Numbered from the stretch's first letter, positions 38,765-47,197 are shown. The stretch: DNA of 64,000 nt from Nitrospira sp. (GCA_015709715.1 CP054184.1:2279001-2343000), one strand, 5' to 3'. The notes: generated by a model not told the origin, from the letters alone. A program made the numbers and translations.

Positions 38765-40455
38765 GACAGCCGTTTCTCCAAGCGATGCGCCACTGACAAC
38801 AAGAGCCGTCCGCCTTTCAGGTAGAGCTGATCCAGGTAGAGTCGGTTCATGAAGAGGACATACAGCTGTTGCAAGAAGGTTTCGACCCATCCGGGAATGC
38901 GGATGGTGCGGCCATGCGCCCGCGCATACAGATAAAACCAGCCGAGAATCGTGAGCAGGGTGGTGCCGACCACCAGACTATCGAAGAGACGACGGGGCAA
39001 GGCGGCGGCGCGGAAGTATGAGGCCACCTCTTCGGGATCGGGATAGAGGAAATGGGTGAAGGTTTCGACCGCGAACAGGTAGGTGAAGACGACGAGCATC
39101 AGGGTCACCAGCATCGCGGCGGATACCTTCCAGGAAGCCACGGCGCGCAGGTGGGTCAACGAGAGGATCGCCTGTGACGATGTCACCCAAATGAAAAAGA
39201 GCAGGATCAGGGTGCCCTGCGATTCAAGCAGGGGAATGTGAAGCACGCCGTGGGTGACCAGCAGGATCACGAGCGGCAACAACAGCGTCGTGAGAAACCC
39301 CGTGGACCAGGTCAGGGTGGAGAGTTCGCTCTCCTCGGCGTCATGGTCCGTGCGCGGAAAGATCGGTTCCTGCCGCGCCTTGTGGATCACGTTGCCGCAA
39401 TTCAAGAAAACGGTCGCCTTGAACAGCCCGTGCGCAATGAGATGGAACACCGCGAGGGAAAAGGCGCCGAGGCCGCATTCCATGATCATGTAGCCCATTT
39501 GGCCGATGGTCGAGAAGCCGAGCGTCTTCTTGATGTCGTTTTGGGTCAACATCATCGTGGCGCCGAGAATGGCCGTGAGGGTGCCGATGACGAATACTGT
39601 GTGCAGCGTGGCGGGGCTGAGGCCGTATAGCGGGGCCAAACGATTCAACAGGAAGCCGCCGGCATTGATGATCCCCGCATGCAACAACGCATGGACCGGT
39701 GTCGGCGCATAGAGCGAACGCGGCAACCAGGTGTGGATCGGGAACTGCGCCGACTTGCCCATCGCGCCGCCGAAGATCAGGAGCGTCACCGCCGTCACCC
39801 CGTCGATCTCCCAGCCCAGCGACGGCCAGAGCGCGAGCGTCACGGGGGACTCCGCCGCACGTGCGAAGAGGGGCTGGAATTCCAGCGTCCCATAGAGCGA
39901 ATAGGCCAGCACAATACCGCCTAGGAAGGCCGCATCGCTGAGCCGCAAGAGGGTGAAGGTATTGGTGGCGCCGGCCAAGGTGGGCTGGTGCGCGTGGTTG
40001 TGCGCGAGGACGAACAGTAGATAGGACAGCATCTGCCAGAATAGGAACAGCATCGCCAGATTGGCACTGGTGACCATGCAGAGCAACACGGTGGTGGTGA
40101 GGGCCAGCATGCCCAGGTACCGGCGATAGCCGCGATCTTGGTACATGTAGCCGATGGAATAGCGATAGATGAGCGTCGTGACACCGGTAATGAGCACCAT
40201 CATGACCGCGCTCAGCCGATCGATGTAGAAGCCCACCGGAACCGCCGGGTTTGAGATGGCCGCCGGGTCATAGAGCTGGACGGTGATGGGACCTTCCGAC
40301 GTCACCACTATCAGCGTGGCGAGGGAGCCGAGAAATGAAGCGACGATGGGCAGCAGTCCGGTGCGGGCATGGCGCTCCTGCTCCTTGCGGTCGCCGGTCA
40401 TCACGATGAAGGCCGTCAACAGCGGCACGAGTGCGACCAGCACGAGCAACGACAT
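38761..40455 (-). CDS. dabB: DabB (NuoL-like) membrane subunit of inorganic carbon transporter
   Basis: 564 residues from MSLLVLVALVPLLTAFIVM. It has the NuoL/Mrp layout: YIDRLSAVMMVLITGVTTLIYRYSIGYM, LFLFWQMLSYLLFVLAHNH, SAQFPIHTWLPRSLYAPTPVHALLHAGIINAGGFLLNRLAPLY and MMLTQNDIKKTLGFSTIGQMGYMIMECGLG, including the conserved Lys and His of the channel. In Dab systems this subunit couples ion flow to CO2 capture by DabA. The start is chosen because upstream codons lie in a hairpin-rich leader. It is first in the minus-strand run dabB, NuoN-like, dabA, P-II-like. Confidence 0.9.
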   Translation of the reverse strand: MSLLVLVALVPLLTAFIVMTGDRKEQERHARTGLLPIVASFLGSLATLIVVTSEGPITVQLYDPAAISNPAVPVGFYIDRLSAVMMVLITGVTTLIYRYSIGYMYQDRGYRRYLGMLALTTTVLLCMVTSANLAMLFLFWQMLSYLLFVLAHNHAHQPTLAGATNTFTLLRLSDAAFLGGIVLAYSLYGTLEFQPLFARAAESPVTLALWPSLGWEIDGVTAVTLLIFGGAMGKSAQFPIHTWLPRSLYAPTPVHALLHAGIINAGGFLLNRLAPLYGLSPATLHTVFVIGTLTAILGATMMLTQNDIKKTLGFSTIGQMGYMIMECGLGAFSLAVFHLIAHGLFKATVFLNCGNVIHKARQEPIFPRTDHDAEESELSTLTWSTGFLTTLLLPLVILLVTHGVLHIPLLESQGTLILLFFIWVTSSQAILSLTHLRAVASWKVSAAMLVTLMLVVFTYLFAVETFTHFLYPDPEEVASYFRAAALPRRLFDSLVVGTTLLTILGWFYLYARAHGRTIRIPGWVETFLQQLYVLFMNRLYLDQLYLKGGRLLLSVAHRLEKRLS

Positions 40456-40474
40456 CACGACCCCGTGTGTGGAC

Positions 40475-40525
40475 AAAGAAAAAGGCCAGCCGAGGGTCCT
40501 GGCGGCGAGGACCCCACGACTGGCC
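40475..40525 (-). terminator. Intrinsic-terminator-like hairpin in the dabB leader
   Basis: Read on the minus strand, GGCCAG pairs with CTGGCC (40520-40525 with 40484-40489) and GGGTCCT with AGGACCC (40508-40514 with 40494-40500) around a 7-base loop, followed at once by TTTTTCTTT (40475-40483). The hairpin ends about 20 nt before the dabB start codon and has no gene upstream of it on that strand, so it looks like an attenuator rather than the end of a gene. Confidence 0.7.
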
Positions 40526-40559
40526 TGTACTGTCTCCGGCCTTTCCCCGCGGGGAACCA

Positions 40560-40679
40560 CCGGACGGACCCTACTGCCGGTCTCAAGCGCATCACTGCGG
40601 TGGGTGCAAGCCGCGCAAGGCTGTCGGCCTCTCGACGGGACCACCCGAAAACTGGGCTACATGTAGCCGCGCCGTCCGG
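40560..40679 (-). promoter_or_regulatory. Possible structured leader RNA upstream of dabB
   Basis: An 8-bp complementary pair (CCGTCCGG at 40672-40679 and CCGGACGG at 40560-40567) encloses about 105 nt. Inside are the palindrome GGCTACATGTAGCC (40655-40668) and, on the minus strand, a CGCA-GTGA-TGCG hairpin with a GNRA-type loop, plus other short stems. Together with the terminator just downstream, this is the layout of a riboswitch-like element, but it matches no riboswitch I know. The GC-rich sequence could pair by chance, and a weak promoter (TTGCAA, then TACATG) could overlap it instead. Confidence 0.35.
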
Positions 40680-40795
40680 CAATTGCAAGCGAAAAGTCCG
40701 GGAGCCATAGGCTGTGCCGACGGGACTGGAGTCCGGCTGCGGCGATGACTATAATCCGCTGCTCGCGCCGCATCCAGCGAAAGGATTCGTGCCCT

Positions 40796-41164
40796 ATGGC
40801 CAGCAAAGGAGAAACCGAAGCCGCCGTGCGGACGGCGATCATCAAGTTCGAGCAGGAGTTTCTCGGGCGCGGCCCGGATGAAGTGCGCGTGTTCATCGTG
40901 CGCGACATGCTCGTCGTGCGGTTGAGGGGCGTGCTGACACCCGCGGAACGGCAGTTGGCCAAGACCTCCGAAGGGATCGACATGGTGAAGCGGCTGCGGC
41001 AGACCCTGATCGCCCAAGGGCGCGAGCGTCTCTGCGAACAGGTCACGGAACTCATCGGGGCTAAGGTCACGGCCCTGTTCACGGACATCGACACCCTGGT
41101 CGGCGAACGCGTGTTCGTGTTTACATTGGAATCGGACTTGGAAGCGACCTTCCGCCCATCATGA
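40796..41164 (+). CDS. DUF2294 (YbcI-like) protein
   Basis: 122 residues from MASKGETEAAVRTAIIKFEQEFLGRGPDEVRVFIVRDMLVVRLRGVLTPAERQLAKT. The pattern, ending LIGAKVTALFTDIDTLVGERVFVFTLE, is that of DUF2294 proteins. In Bacillus, as I recall, YbcI of this family is encoded with NdhF-, DabA- and carbonic-anhydrase-type genes, so finding one divergent from dabB supports a link to carbon uptake. The molecular role is unknown. AAAGGA lies 11 nt before the ATG. Its stop overlaps the selO start by ATGA. Confidence 0.8.
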   Translation: MASKGETEAAVRTAIIKFEQEFLGRGPDEVRVFIVRDMLVVRLRGVLTPAERQLAKTSEGIDMVKRLRQTLIAQGRERLCEQVTELIGAKVTALFTDIDTLVGERVFVFTLESDLEATFRPS

Positions 41165-42636
41165 GCCGGCATCGCCTCGAAACCCTCACGTTCGACAACA
41201 GCTACGCGCGGTTACCCGACGCCTTCTATGCCAAGGTGAACCCGACACCCTTCTCCTCGCCGCCGCACCTCATCAGTGTGAATCCGGCTGCCGCCGCCCT
41301 CATCGACCTGGATCCTGCCGAAGCCGCTCGTCCGGAGTTCGCCGGCGTCTTCGGGGGCAGTTTGCTGGTGCCGGGCATGGAGCCGCTGGCGATGCTCTAT
41401 TCCGGCCACCAATTCGGCGTGTATGTGCCGCAGCTCGGCGATGGGCGGGCCATTCTGCTGGGGGAGGTCGTCAACGCACGGGGTGAACGCTGGGATCTGC
41501 ATTTGAAAGGGGCGGGAATGACACCCTTTTCACGCGACGGCGACGGGCGGTCCGTGTTGCGCTCCGCAATCCGTGAATACCTCTGTTGCGAAGCCATGCA
41601 TGGCCTTGGCATCCCGACGACGCGCGCCCTCTGCCTGGTCGGGAGCGACGACAAGGTCTACCGCGAGCAGATCGAAACCGGCGCGACGGTCGTGCGGATG
41701 GCACCCTCGCACGTGCGCTTCGGTTCATTCGAAGTGTTTTACTATCGCAAGCAGCATGAACAGTTGACGCGCCTGGCCGACTATGTGATCGACGGCCACT
41801 TTCCCCACCTGCGCGAGGCGCCGGAGACATACGCGCGGTTCTTTGATGAGGTGGTGGAGCGCACGGCGAAGTTGGTCGCCCAGTGGCAGGCGGTCGGTTG
41901 GGCCCACGGCGTGTTGAACACCGACAACATGTCGATCCTGGGGCTCACGCTCGACTATGGTCCGTACGGCTTCATGGACGACTACGATCCCGGCTTTATC
42001 TGTAACCACTCGGACCACAACGGGCGTTATGCCTTCAATCAACAGCCCTACATCGGCCTGTGGAACCTGGGTTGTCTGGCGCAGACCCTCTTGCCGCTGG
42101 CGCCTCGTGAAGAGCTGAAGGCGGCGCTCGATCGTTATCACGAGCGCTTCGACGCGCACTATCGAGGCTTGATGCGGGCCAAGCTGGGCCTGCTGCAGGA
42201 GCAACCGGAGGACGAGGCGCTCCTCGCGGAGCTCCAATCGCTGATGGCCGAAAGTCGGGTCGACTATACGATTGTCTGGCGGGAGCTGGGTACGTTCTCC
42301 ACCGAGGCGGGTGCGACCAACGACCGGCTGCGGGACCACTTCCTGGATCGGAATCGATTCGACGGCTGGGCCGTCCGATACCGTGAGCGACTGGCGCGCG
42401 AGCAGAGTCGCGACGAGGAGCGACGGCAACGGATGGATCGTGTCAACCCCAAGTACGTGCTGCGAAACTATCTGGCTCAGCTCGCGATCGAGAAGGCGCA
42501 ACAAAAAGATTACACCGAAATCGACCGGCTGCTGACCCTCCTACAGAACCCTTTCGTGGACCAGCCCGGCATGGAATCCTACGCGGCTCCTCCGCCGAAT
42601 TGGGGCAAACATATCAGCGTGAGCTGCTCGTCCTAA
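41161..42636 (+). CDS. selO: SelO/YdiU-family protein adenylyltransferase
   Basis: 491 residues. The pseudokinase-fold motifs are clear: YSGHQFGVYVPQLGDGRAILLGEV, DLHLKGAGMTPFSRDGDGRSVLRSAIREYLCCEAMHGLGIPTTRAL, and the metal-binding region WAHGVLNTDNMSILGLTLDYGPYGFMDDYDP. The C-terminus ends VSCSS, the usual non-selenocysteine bacterial form. SelO transfers AMP to Ser/Thr/Tyr of proteins and helps in oxidative stress. It is coupled to the DUF2294 gene by a 4-base overlap. Confidence 0.95.
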   Translation: MSRHRLETLTFDNSYARLPDAFYAKVNPTPFSSPPHLISVNPAAAALIDLDPAEAARPEFAGVFGGSLLVPGMEPLAMLYSGHQFGVYVPQLGDGRAILLGEVVNARGERWDLHLKGAGMTPFSRDGDGRSVLRSAIREYLCCEAMHGLGIPTTRALCLVGSDDKVYREQIETGATVVRMAPSHVRFGSFEVFYYRKQHEQLTRLADYVIDGHFPHLREAPETYARFFDEVVERTAKLVAQWQAVGWAHGVLNTDNMSILGLTLDYGPYGFMDDYDPGFICNHSDHNGRYAFNQQPYIGLWNLGCLAQTLLPLAPREELKAALDRYHERFDAHYRGLMRAKLGLLQEQPEDEALLAELQSLMAESRVDYTIVWRELGTFSTEAGATNDRLRDHFLDRNRFDGWAVRYRERLAREQSRDEERRQRMDRVNPKYVLRNYLAQLAIEKAQQKDYTEIDRLLTLLQNPFVDQPGMESYAAPPPNWGKHISVSCSS

Positions 42637-42680
42637 TGCTCTCTTCCCGTCCGCTCCTCTCTTGACCGACCCGCCTCACG

Positions 42681-42718
42681 GTATCCAATTGGATACGGCG
42701 TTGTATCTGAGCCGATAC
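42681..42718 (+). promoter_or_regulatory. Pair of GTATC-N6-GATAC operator palindromes
   Basis: GTATCCAATTGGATAC (42681-42696) is a perfect 16-bp palindrome; GTATCTGAGCCGATAC (42703-42718) shares the same half-sites and extends to GTTGTATC/GATACAAC. Centres are 22 bp apart, two helical turns, as expected for two dimers of one regulator on the same face of DNA. They lie about 108 and 130 bp upstream of the predicted start of the sigma-54-like promoter. Confidence 0.65.
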
Positions 42719-42792
42719 AACCAGTCAGCCTGCTATCTCTCAACCGACAGGCGGAACGTTCCGATTCTCCTGCGGTTTATACGCTACGTAGT

Positions 42793-42808
42793 TGGCACAG
42801 GAGATGCT
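42793..42808 (+). promoter_or_regulatory. Sigma-54-like (-24/-12) promoter
   Basis: TGGCACAGGAGATGCT matches the RpoN consensus TGGCACG-R-N3-TTGCW with two mismatches, and the invariant GG and GC pairs have the correct 10-bp gap. It points toward the large membrane-protein gene. The predicted start of transcription falls at about 42819, exactly where the IS630 element is inserted. No strong sigma-70 boxes are seen here. Confidence 0.5.
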
Positions 42809-42816
42809 GACTGTAC

Positions 42817-43875
42817 CTAGTGGCCTGTAACAGGTAATTGTGTACCGATACGCCGAGACGGATCACAGTATTTCCACTTCACGATCTTGGGGGCCTTATT
42901 ATAGTGACGGATGTAGTGCATCAGTTTCTTATCGAGGTCTTTGACCGACGTGAAGACGCCCCGCGCGATGACATCGCGCTCGATCTTGGCGAACCAGAGC
43001 TCGACCTGGTTCAGCCACGACGAGTACGTCGGCGTGAAATGCAGGTGCGCCGTCGAATGGGTCTGCAGAAACTCGGTGACCCGCGTGGTCTTGTGCGCCG
43101 AGAGGTTGTCCGCAATCACATGGATCTCCACGCCCTTGGGTTGATTGGCCACGAGGTCTGTCAGGAACGCGATGAATTGCTCGGAGGTGTGTCGGTCGGC
43201 CGTCTTGCCCAGCACCTCGCCCGTCTTGGTATTGAACGCGGCGTAGAGGGAGAGCGTGCCGTGGCGGTAATATTCGAAGCCATGCCGTTCGGCCCGCCCC
43301 GGCGACAAGGGCAGCACCGGATCCTTGCGGTCCAAGGCCTGGATCGCGGTTTTCTCGTCCACACAAAACACGGCCGCATGCTGAGGCGGGTTCAGATAGA
43401 GGCCGATGATGTCCGCGGCCTTTTTCTCGAAGTCCGGGTCGTTGGACGCCATATAGCGCTCCAGCCGATGGGGCTTGATCCCATGTTTCGCCCAGACTCG
43501 CGCCACCCTCATATGGCTGACCCCGAGCTGGGCCGCCAGCTTGCGGGTGCTCCAGTGCGTCGCGCCGTCGGCCGGCGCCCGCCGCGTGGCCTCCAGGATG
43601 CGGGCTTCCGTCTGAGGGGTGTGCCGCAGGGGGGCTTGCCCGCGATGACGGCTGTACAGCCCGGCCAACCGCTCAGCGGCAAACCGCTGGCTCCAGTTCG
43701 CCACAAAGCCGCGGCTGCACCCCACGGCCTGACACACGGCATCCCAGGTCGCCCCCTCAGCCAGGAGCAGAATCACGCGGGCCCGTCGAGCGGTTTCGGC
43801 ACGCCCGGTCCGGCTCCGCGCTCGTCTGATGAGTTCCAGTCGTTCACGTTTCGTCAGGACAATCGTGTGTTCCAT
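42817..43875 (-). CDS. IS630-family transposase
   Basis: 352 residues. An N-terminal helix-turn-helix region (RARVILLLAEGATWDAVCQAVGCSRGFVANWSQRF, then winged-helix WSTRKLAAQLGVSHMRVARVW) precedes the DDE nuclease: FCVDEKTAIQ, VIADNLSAHK and NQVELWFAKIERD supply the Asp, Asp and Glu. The ATG at 43875 is preferred; an in-frame GTG lies two codons earlier and a TATAAT box just before it. The stop codon TAG is made from the duplicated target TA plus a flanking host G, so the reading frame is closed only by the insertion site. Confidence 0.93.
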   Translation of the reverse strand: MEHTIVLTKRERLELIRRARSRTGRAETARRARVILLLAEGATWDAVCQAVGCSRGFVANWSQRFAAERLAGLYSRHRGQAPLRHTPQTEARILEATRRAPADGATHWSTRKLAAQLGVSHMRVARVWAKHGIKPHRLERYMASNDPDFEKKAADIIGLYLNPPQHAAVFCVDEKTAIQALDRKDPVLPLSPGRAERHGFEYYRHGTLSLYAAFNTKTGEVLGKTADRHTSEQFIAFLTDLVANQPKGVEIHVIADNLSAHKTTRVTEFLQTHSTAHLHFTPTYSSWLNQVELWFAKIERDVIARGVFTSVKDLDKKLMHYIRHYNKAPKIVKWKYCDPSRRIGTQLPVTGH

Positions 43876-43914
43876 GAACACGATTATAGTCTACAAATGG
43901 GTGTTACAGTCCAC
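42820..43914 (-). mobile_element. IS630-family insertion sequence
   Basis: The element is 1095 bp long and flanked by TA on both sides (42818-42819 and 43915-43916), the IS630/Tc1 target duplication. Imperfect terminal repeats read inward: GTGGCCTGTAACA at the left and GTGGACTGTAACA at the right (12 of 13 identical). It holds one transposase gene on the minus strand. It sits between a sigma-54-like promoter and a large membrane-protein gene. The intact gene and near-perfect ends suggest a recent insertion. Confidence 0.9.
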
Positions 43915-43967
43915 TAGTGTGAAAGGGGTAGTCCAGCGCCTTGAGCCGTTGAAGCAAAGGATTGCAC

Positions 43968-46900
43968 ATGGCCTTCAAGGGAGACGATTCCACCTTTTCC
44001 TTGGCCACGACGGTCACCCTTGCCCTCGCCGTGGCCGCCATGGTGCTCGTGAAGAACCCGCTGCAGAGTTCGCGACCGCCGGGCATCGGCACGGGACTTC
44101 AGCAAGCGGCGGACGAGTTATCGGTTCGCGCCAGGCTGTGGGAAGACCCCTTCGCGGCAGTCGAGAAGGAGGTTAACGCTCAGAAACCCACCGCCCTCCA
44201 GGTGGTCACCGACGGCAAGCAGATCGGGCAGGTTACCGTCACAGTCAGTCTGCGATCGTCGGACGCTCACAACAATGGGCTGAAGCGCCTATCCGGTAAG
44301 ATCGAAGAGGCTGGAAACGAACGAGTCCTGACGCTGGTCGTCATGACCGGAGGTGGAACGTCGGTCGAAGCGGTCGAGGAGCGTATCCGGGATCGTTACG
44401 CCGTCGGGGCCGCGCTGGAGGTGGGCTGTTTCGCCCCGGACAAGGCTGAGTCGCTGTCCTACTTCACCTGGAATTATCGGATTCCCTCACAGGCCCAATC
44501 TAAGGAAGAAAAACTTCTATCACAATACACGCCCTACGAATGGTACAGCCGGGATACGGTCAGGGCCTGTCCTTACTCAGGCCTGAGCCAAACCATCGAA
44601 AAGGTGTTGGTGCTCTGGGTGAAGACGTGGGAGGGCGAGGAGAGGATTCTGGCTCGTATCGATGCCTTGCTCTCTGTGCTCGCCTCGCGCTTGTCTAGCG
44701 ACAAGAGAACAGCGAGTGCGCTTCCTTTTCAGGTGAAGCTCGTCGGCCCTCGTACGTCGTCTGAGTTTCGGAGCATTCTCCAGGAGATCGAGAAGCACAA
44801 TCCGAAAGAGGAGTATCGCTGGCAGCAGACGAAGAAGAACCTCCAAGTGTACTCCCCTTGGGCTACGGCCATGCCAGACCTCCTCTTACGCGGGCTGAAA
44901 GAGGAAAAAAACGAGAACGGGCAGGTCTGCCAACCCTACGCTGAGTGCGAGGTACTCAAGCAACTGCTGGAGAGGGCCGGTCTCGATCTCTCTTACCGCG
45001 TCACCAGCGACGACGTGCTCTTCGACTCCCTCCTGAGGGAACTGGAGCGGCGGCGGGTGACGATTGGACAAGACAGGATCGTGTTGATCGGAGAATGGGA
45101 TTCCCTTTATGCCCGTGCGCTTCCGTTTGCCTTCATGGCAGCCGTCTGCCGCCACGGGACCTTGCGCGATGACGTTCGATGCAAGGCAAGCGAGCCCTCG
45201 TTACGGGATTTCAAGATCGGGCAGTACAGCTACCTGAGCGGCTTGGATGGAGAGGCGTCGGACGATCAAGCTAAGCGCACCAAGTCCAAAGAGGACAATA
45301 AGGAGAAGGATAAAGACAAGGCGGAGGGCAAGGGACGGCTCCGGGACATCGACTCCTACGAGCGGCCGGAAGGCCCGTCCCAGCTTGATTATGTGCGACG
45401 GTTGGTGGCGCGTATCGAGGCTGAGTCCAAAGATCCGGCTGCGGGTCAACCTGGTGGAAAGGAAGTGGGAAAGGTGAGGGCCATCGGGATCCTGGGGCGA
45501 GACCCCTACGATGCGCTTCTGATTCTCCAAGCATTGCGGGAGCAGTTCCCGAACGCCCTGTTCTTTGCGACCGATCTGGATGCACGGTATTTCCATGAGG
45601 ACGAGCAGAAATGGACGCGCAACCTCATCATAGCCTCCCAATTCGGTTTGCAGCTGGAACCCTCGCTGCAACAGAGCATCCCGCCGTTTCGCAGCTCGCT
45701 CCAAACCTCTGCGTTCTTTGCAGTAATGCGCGCGATTGATCGCGTCGGATGTCAGTCATCGGAAAAAGGGCGCCAATTTTTCATCTCAAGTCATGGTGTC
45801 GAACATGCGTATGCGACGGAGATCCCGCCCCGCCTTTTCGAAATCGGGCGCCATGGCGCGGTTGATCTGAGTGCGGATATTCCACGCAATGGGGACAAGA
45901 GCATCCATCTCACGAGGGTCGATCTTGCCGATGATCAGAGGTCTCTCAACCTCCCGCCGAGAATCGGATCACTCTGGATCGTCGGGCTACTCCTAGGCTT
46001 CCTGGTCCTGTGGGGCTATGGGCGGCTTTGGAATTGGTTGACGGCATGGAACGAACCGGATTCGACCAAACAGCCCTTCTTGTGGATCCTGCGTCGTGTC
46101 TGGGTCTTCATTCCCGTCATCCTGGCCCTGTGGTTTTGGTGCCAGATTGCCCATTTTTCCTATGCCGAAGAAGAACCGTTTTCCTGGTCCGACGGCGTGA
46201 GCATCTGGCCCACGGAAGGCCTGCGACTATTCGCCATCTGCCTCTGCCTGTTCTTCCTGATCAAGGCCTGCGCCGATTCCGGTCGCAGTGTGGACGAGCT
46301 GACGCAGTCCTTTTTCCCAGATGTCGCCTGTCAGCAGAAGCCCGACGGATGGCGAAAGGCCTTGAAGGGATTTTGGGGTGACCTCAATTGGATGTTTCAC
46401 GGGTCTAAGCAAGGCGATCCTGGCCTAGCGAGCGCCTTGTGGATGCGCTACTGCCGTGCCCATCGGTGTCCGCCGCGCATAGGACGAGTTGTCGTGGGAC
46501 TGGTGGCCTATCTCTTTCTGGTCGTACCCCTGTGGTGGTTCATGAACGACGGTGAGTTCCAGCTCTCTGTGCCCTGCCGTGGCACGTTCACCTGCGCCGT
46601 AGACCTGTATCTGACCAGGGGAAGCGTGCTGCTGCTACTCCTCCTCAATCTGGCCGTGTTGGACGCGGTGATCCTCTGCACCAGATGGGTGCAGGAGATG
46701 CCGGCGGGCACGAAGATGAGCGAGATGCAGCAGATCCGGCTCATCGTCGAGCGGACCAAGATCGTGAACCGCCGGATTCTCCATCCCTTCCTGGCCCTCT
46801 TCCTGCTGATCGCCGCCCGGAACCACTACTTCGACAATTGGGACTTCCCTCCCGTGCTGATCCTGGTCTTGACGGTAAACAGCCTGGTGGCCATCGCCAG

Positions 46901-47168
46901 TGCCAGCATGTTATATCTGGCGGCCGTGCAGGCGAAGCGGCGGATTCTTGCGCCCCTTCAACAGCGTCTCGACCGCCTTGCGCAGTCTGCGCGTGATGCC
47001 CGTTCAGCCAAGGATCAGGACGGCATGGCCGAAGGGCTCCGTCAGGTCATCAGCGACATCGATGCTGTGCAGCAGGGAGCCTTCGTGCCCTTCTATCAGC
47101 AGCCGATGGTACAGGCGACATTGGTTGCCGCGCTGGCCTTCCTGCAATATTGGTATCTGGGTCAATAG
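43968..47168 (+). CDS. Large membrane protein with big extracytoplasmic domain, family unknown
   Basis: 1066 residues. One membrane helix lies near residues 12-30, then an outside region of about 630 residues, then about eight helices up to the C-terminus (for example WIVGLLLGFLVLWGYGRLW, VFIPVILALWFWCQI, VVVGLVAYLFLVVPLWWF, VQATLVAALAFLQYWYL). The outside region has Rossmann-like segments (VLTLVVMTGGGTSVEAVEERI; VRAIGILGRDPYDALLILQ; FPNALFFATDLDARYFHEDE) that recall type-1 periplasmic binding proteins, and a Lys/Glu-rich linker near residue 440. A sensor or receptor role is a guess. ATG at 43968 has AAAGGA 8 nt upstream. An IS630 copy ends 52 bp before the start. The next gene begins 29 bp after the stop. 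Confidence 0.8.
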   Translation: MAFKGDDSTFSLATTVTLALAVAAMVLVKNPLQSSRPPGIGTGLQQAADELSVRARLWEDPFAAVEKEVNAQKPTALQVVTDGKQIGQVTVTVSLRSSDAHNNGLKRLSGKIEEAGNERVLTLVVMTGGGTSVEAVEERIRDRYAVGAALEVGCFAPDKAESLSYFTWNYRIPSQAQSKEEKLLSQYTPYEWYSRDTVRACPYSGLSQTIEKVLVLWVKTWEGEERILARIDALLSVLASRLSSDKRTASALPFQVKLVGPRTSSEFRSILQEIEKHNPKEEYRWQQTKKNLQVYSPWATAMPDLLLRGLKEEKNENGQVCQPYAECEVLKQLLERAGLDLSYRVTSDDVLFDSLLRELERRRVTIGQDRIVLIGEWDSLYARALPFAFMAAVCRHGTLRDDVRCKASEPSLRDFKIGQYSYLSGLDGEASDDQAKRTKSKEDNKEKDKDKAEGKGRLRDIDSYERPEGPSQLDYVRRLVARIEAESKDPAAGQPGGKEVGKVRAIGILGRDPYDALLILQALREQFPNALFFATDLDARYFHEDEQKWTRNLIIASQFGLQLEPSLQQSIPPFRSSLQTSAFFAVMRAIDRVGCQSSEKGRQFFISSHGVEHAYATEIPPRLFEIGRHGAVDLSADIPRNGDKSIHLTRVDLADDQRSLNLPPRIGSLWIVGLLLGFLVLWGYGRLWNWLTAWNEPDSTKQPFLWILRRVWVFIPVILALWFWCQIAHFSYAEEEPFSWSDGVSIWPTEGLRLFAICLCLFFLIKACADSGRSVDELTQSFFPDVACQQKPDGWRKALKGFWGDLNWMFHGSKQGDPGLASALWMRYCRAHRCPPRIGRVVVGLVAYLFLVVPLWWFMNDGEFQLSVPCRGTFTCAVDLYLTRGSVLLLLLLNLAVLDAVILCTRWVQEMPAGTKMSEMQQIRLIVERTKIVNRRILHPFLALFLLIAARNHYFDNWDFPPVLILVLTVNSLVAIASASMLYLAAVQAKRRILAPLQQRLDRLAQSARDARSAKDQDGMAEGLRQVISDIDAVQQGAFVPFYQQPMVQATLVAALAFLQYWYLGQ

Positions 47169-47197
47169 TCCCAACTCCTTGGGGGAGCAGCAGCCAC

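Noticed and set aside
40749..40755. TATAAT sequence upstream of the DUF2294 gene as a promoter
   Set aside because: The -10 box is perfect, but no acceptable -35 box lies 16-18 bp upstream, so it is not listed as a feature.
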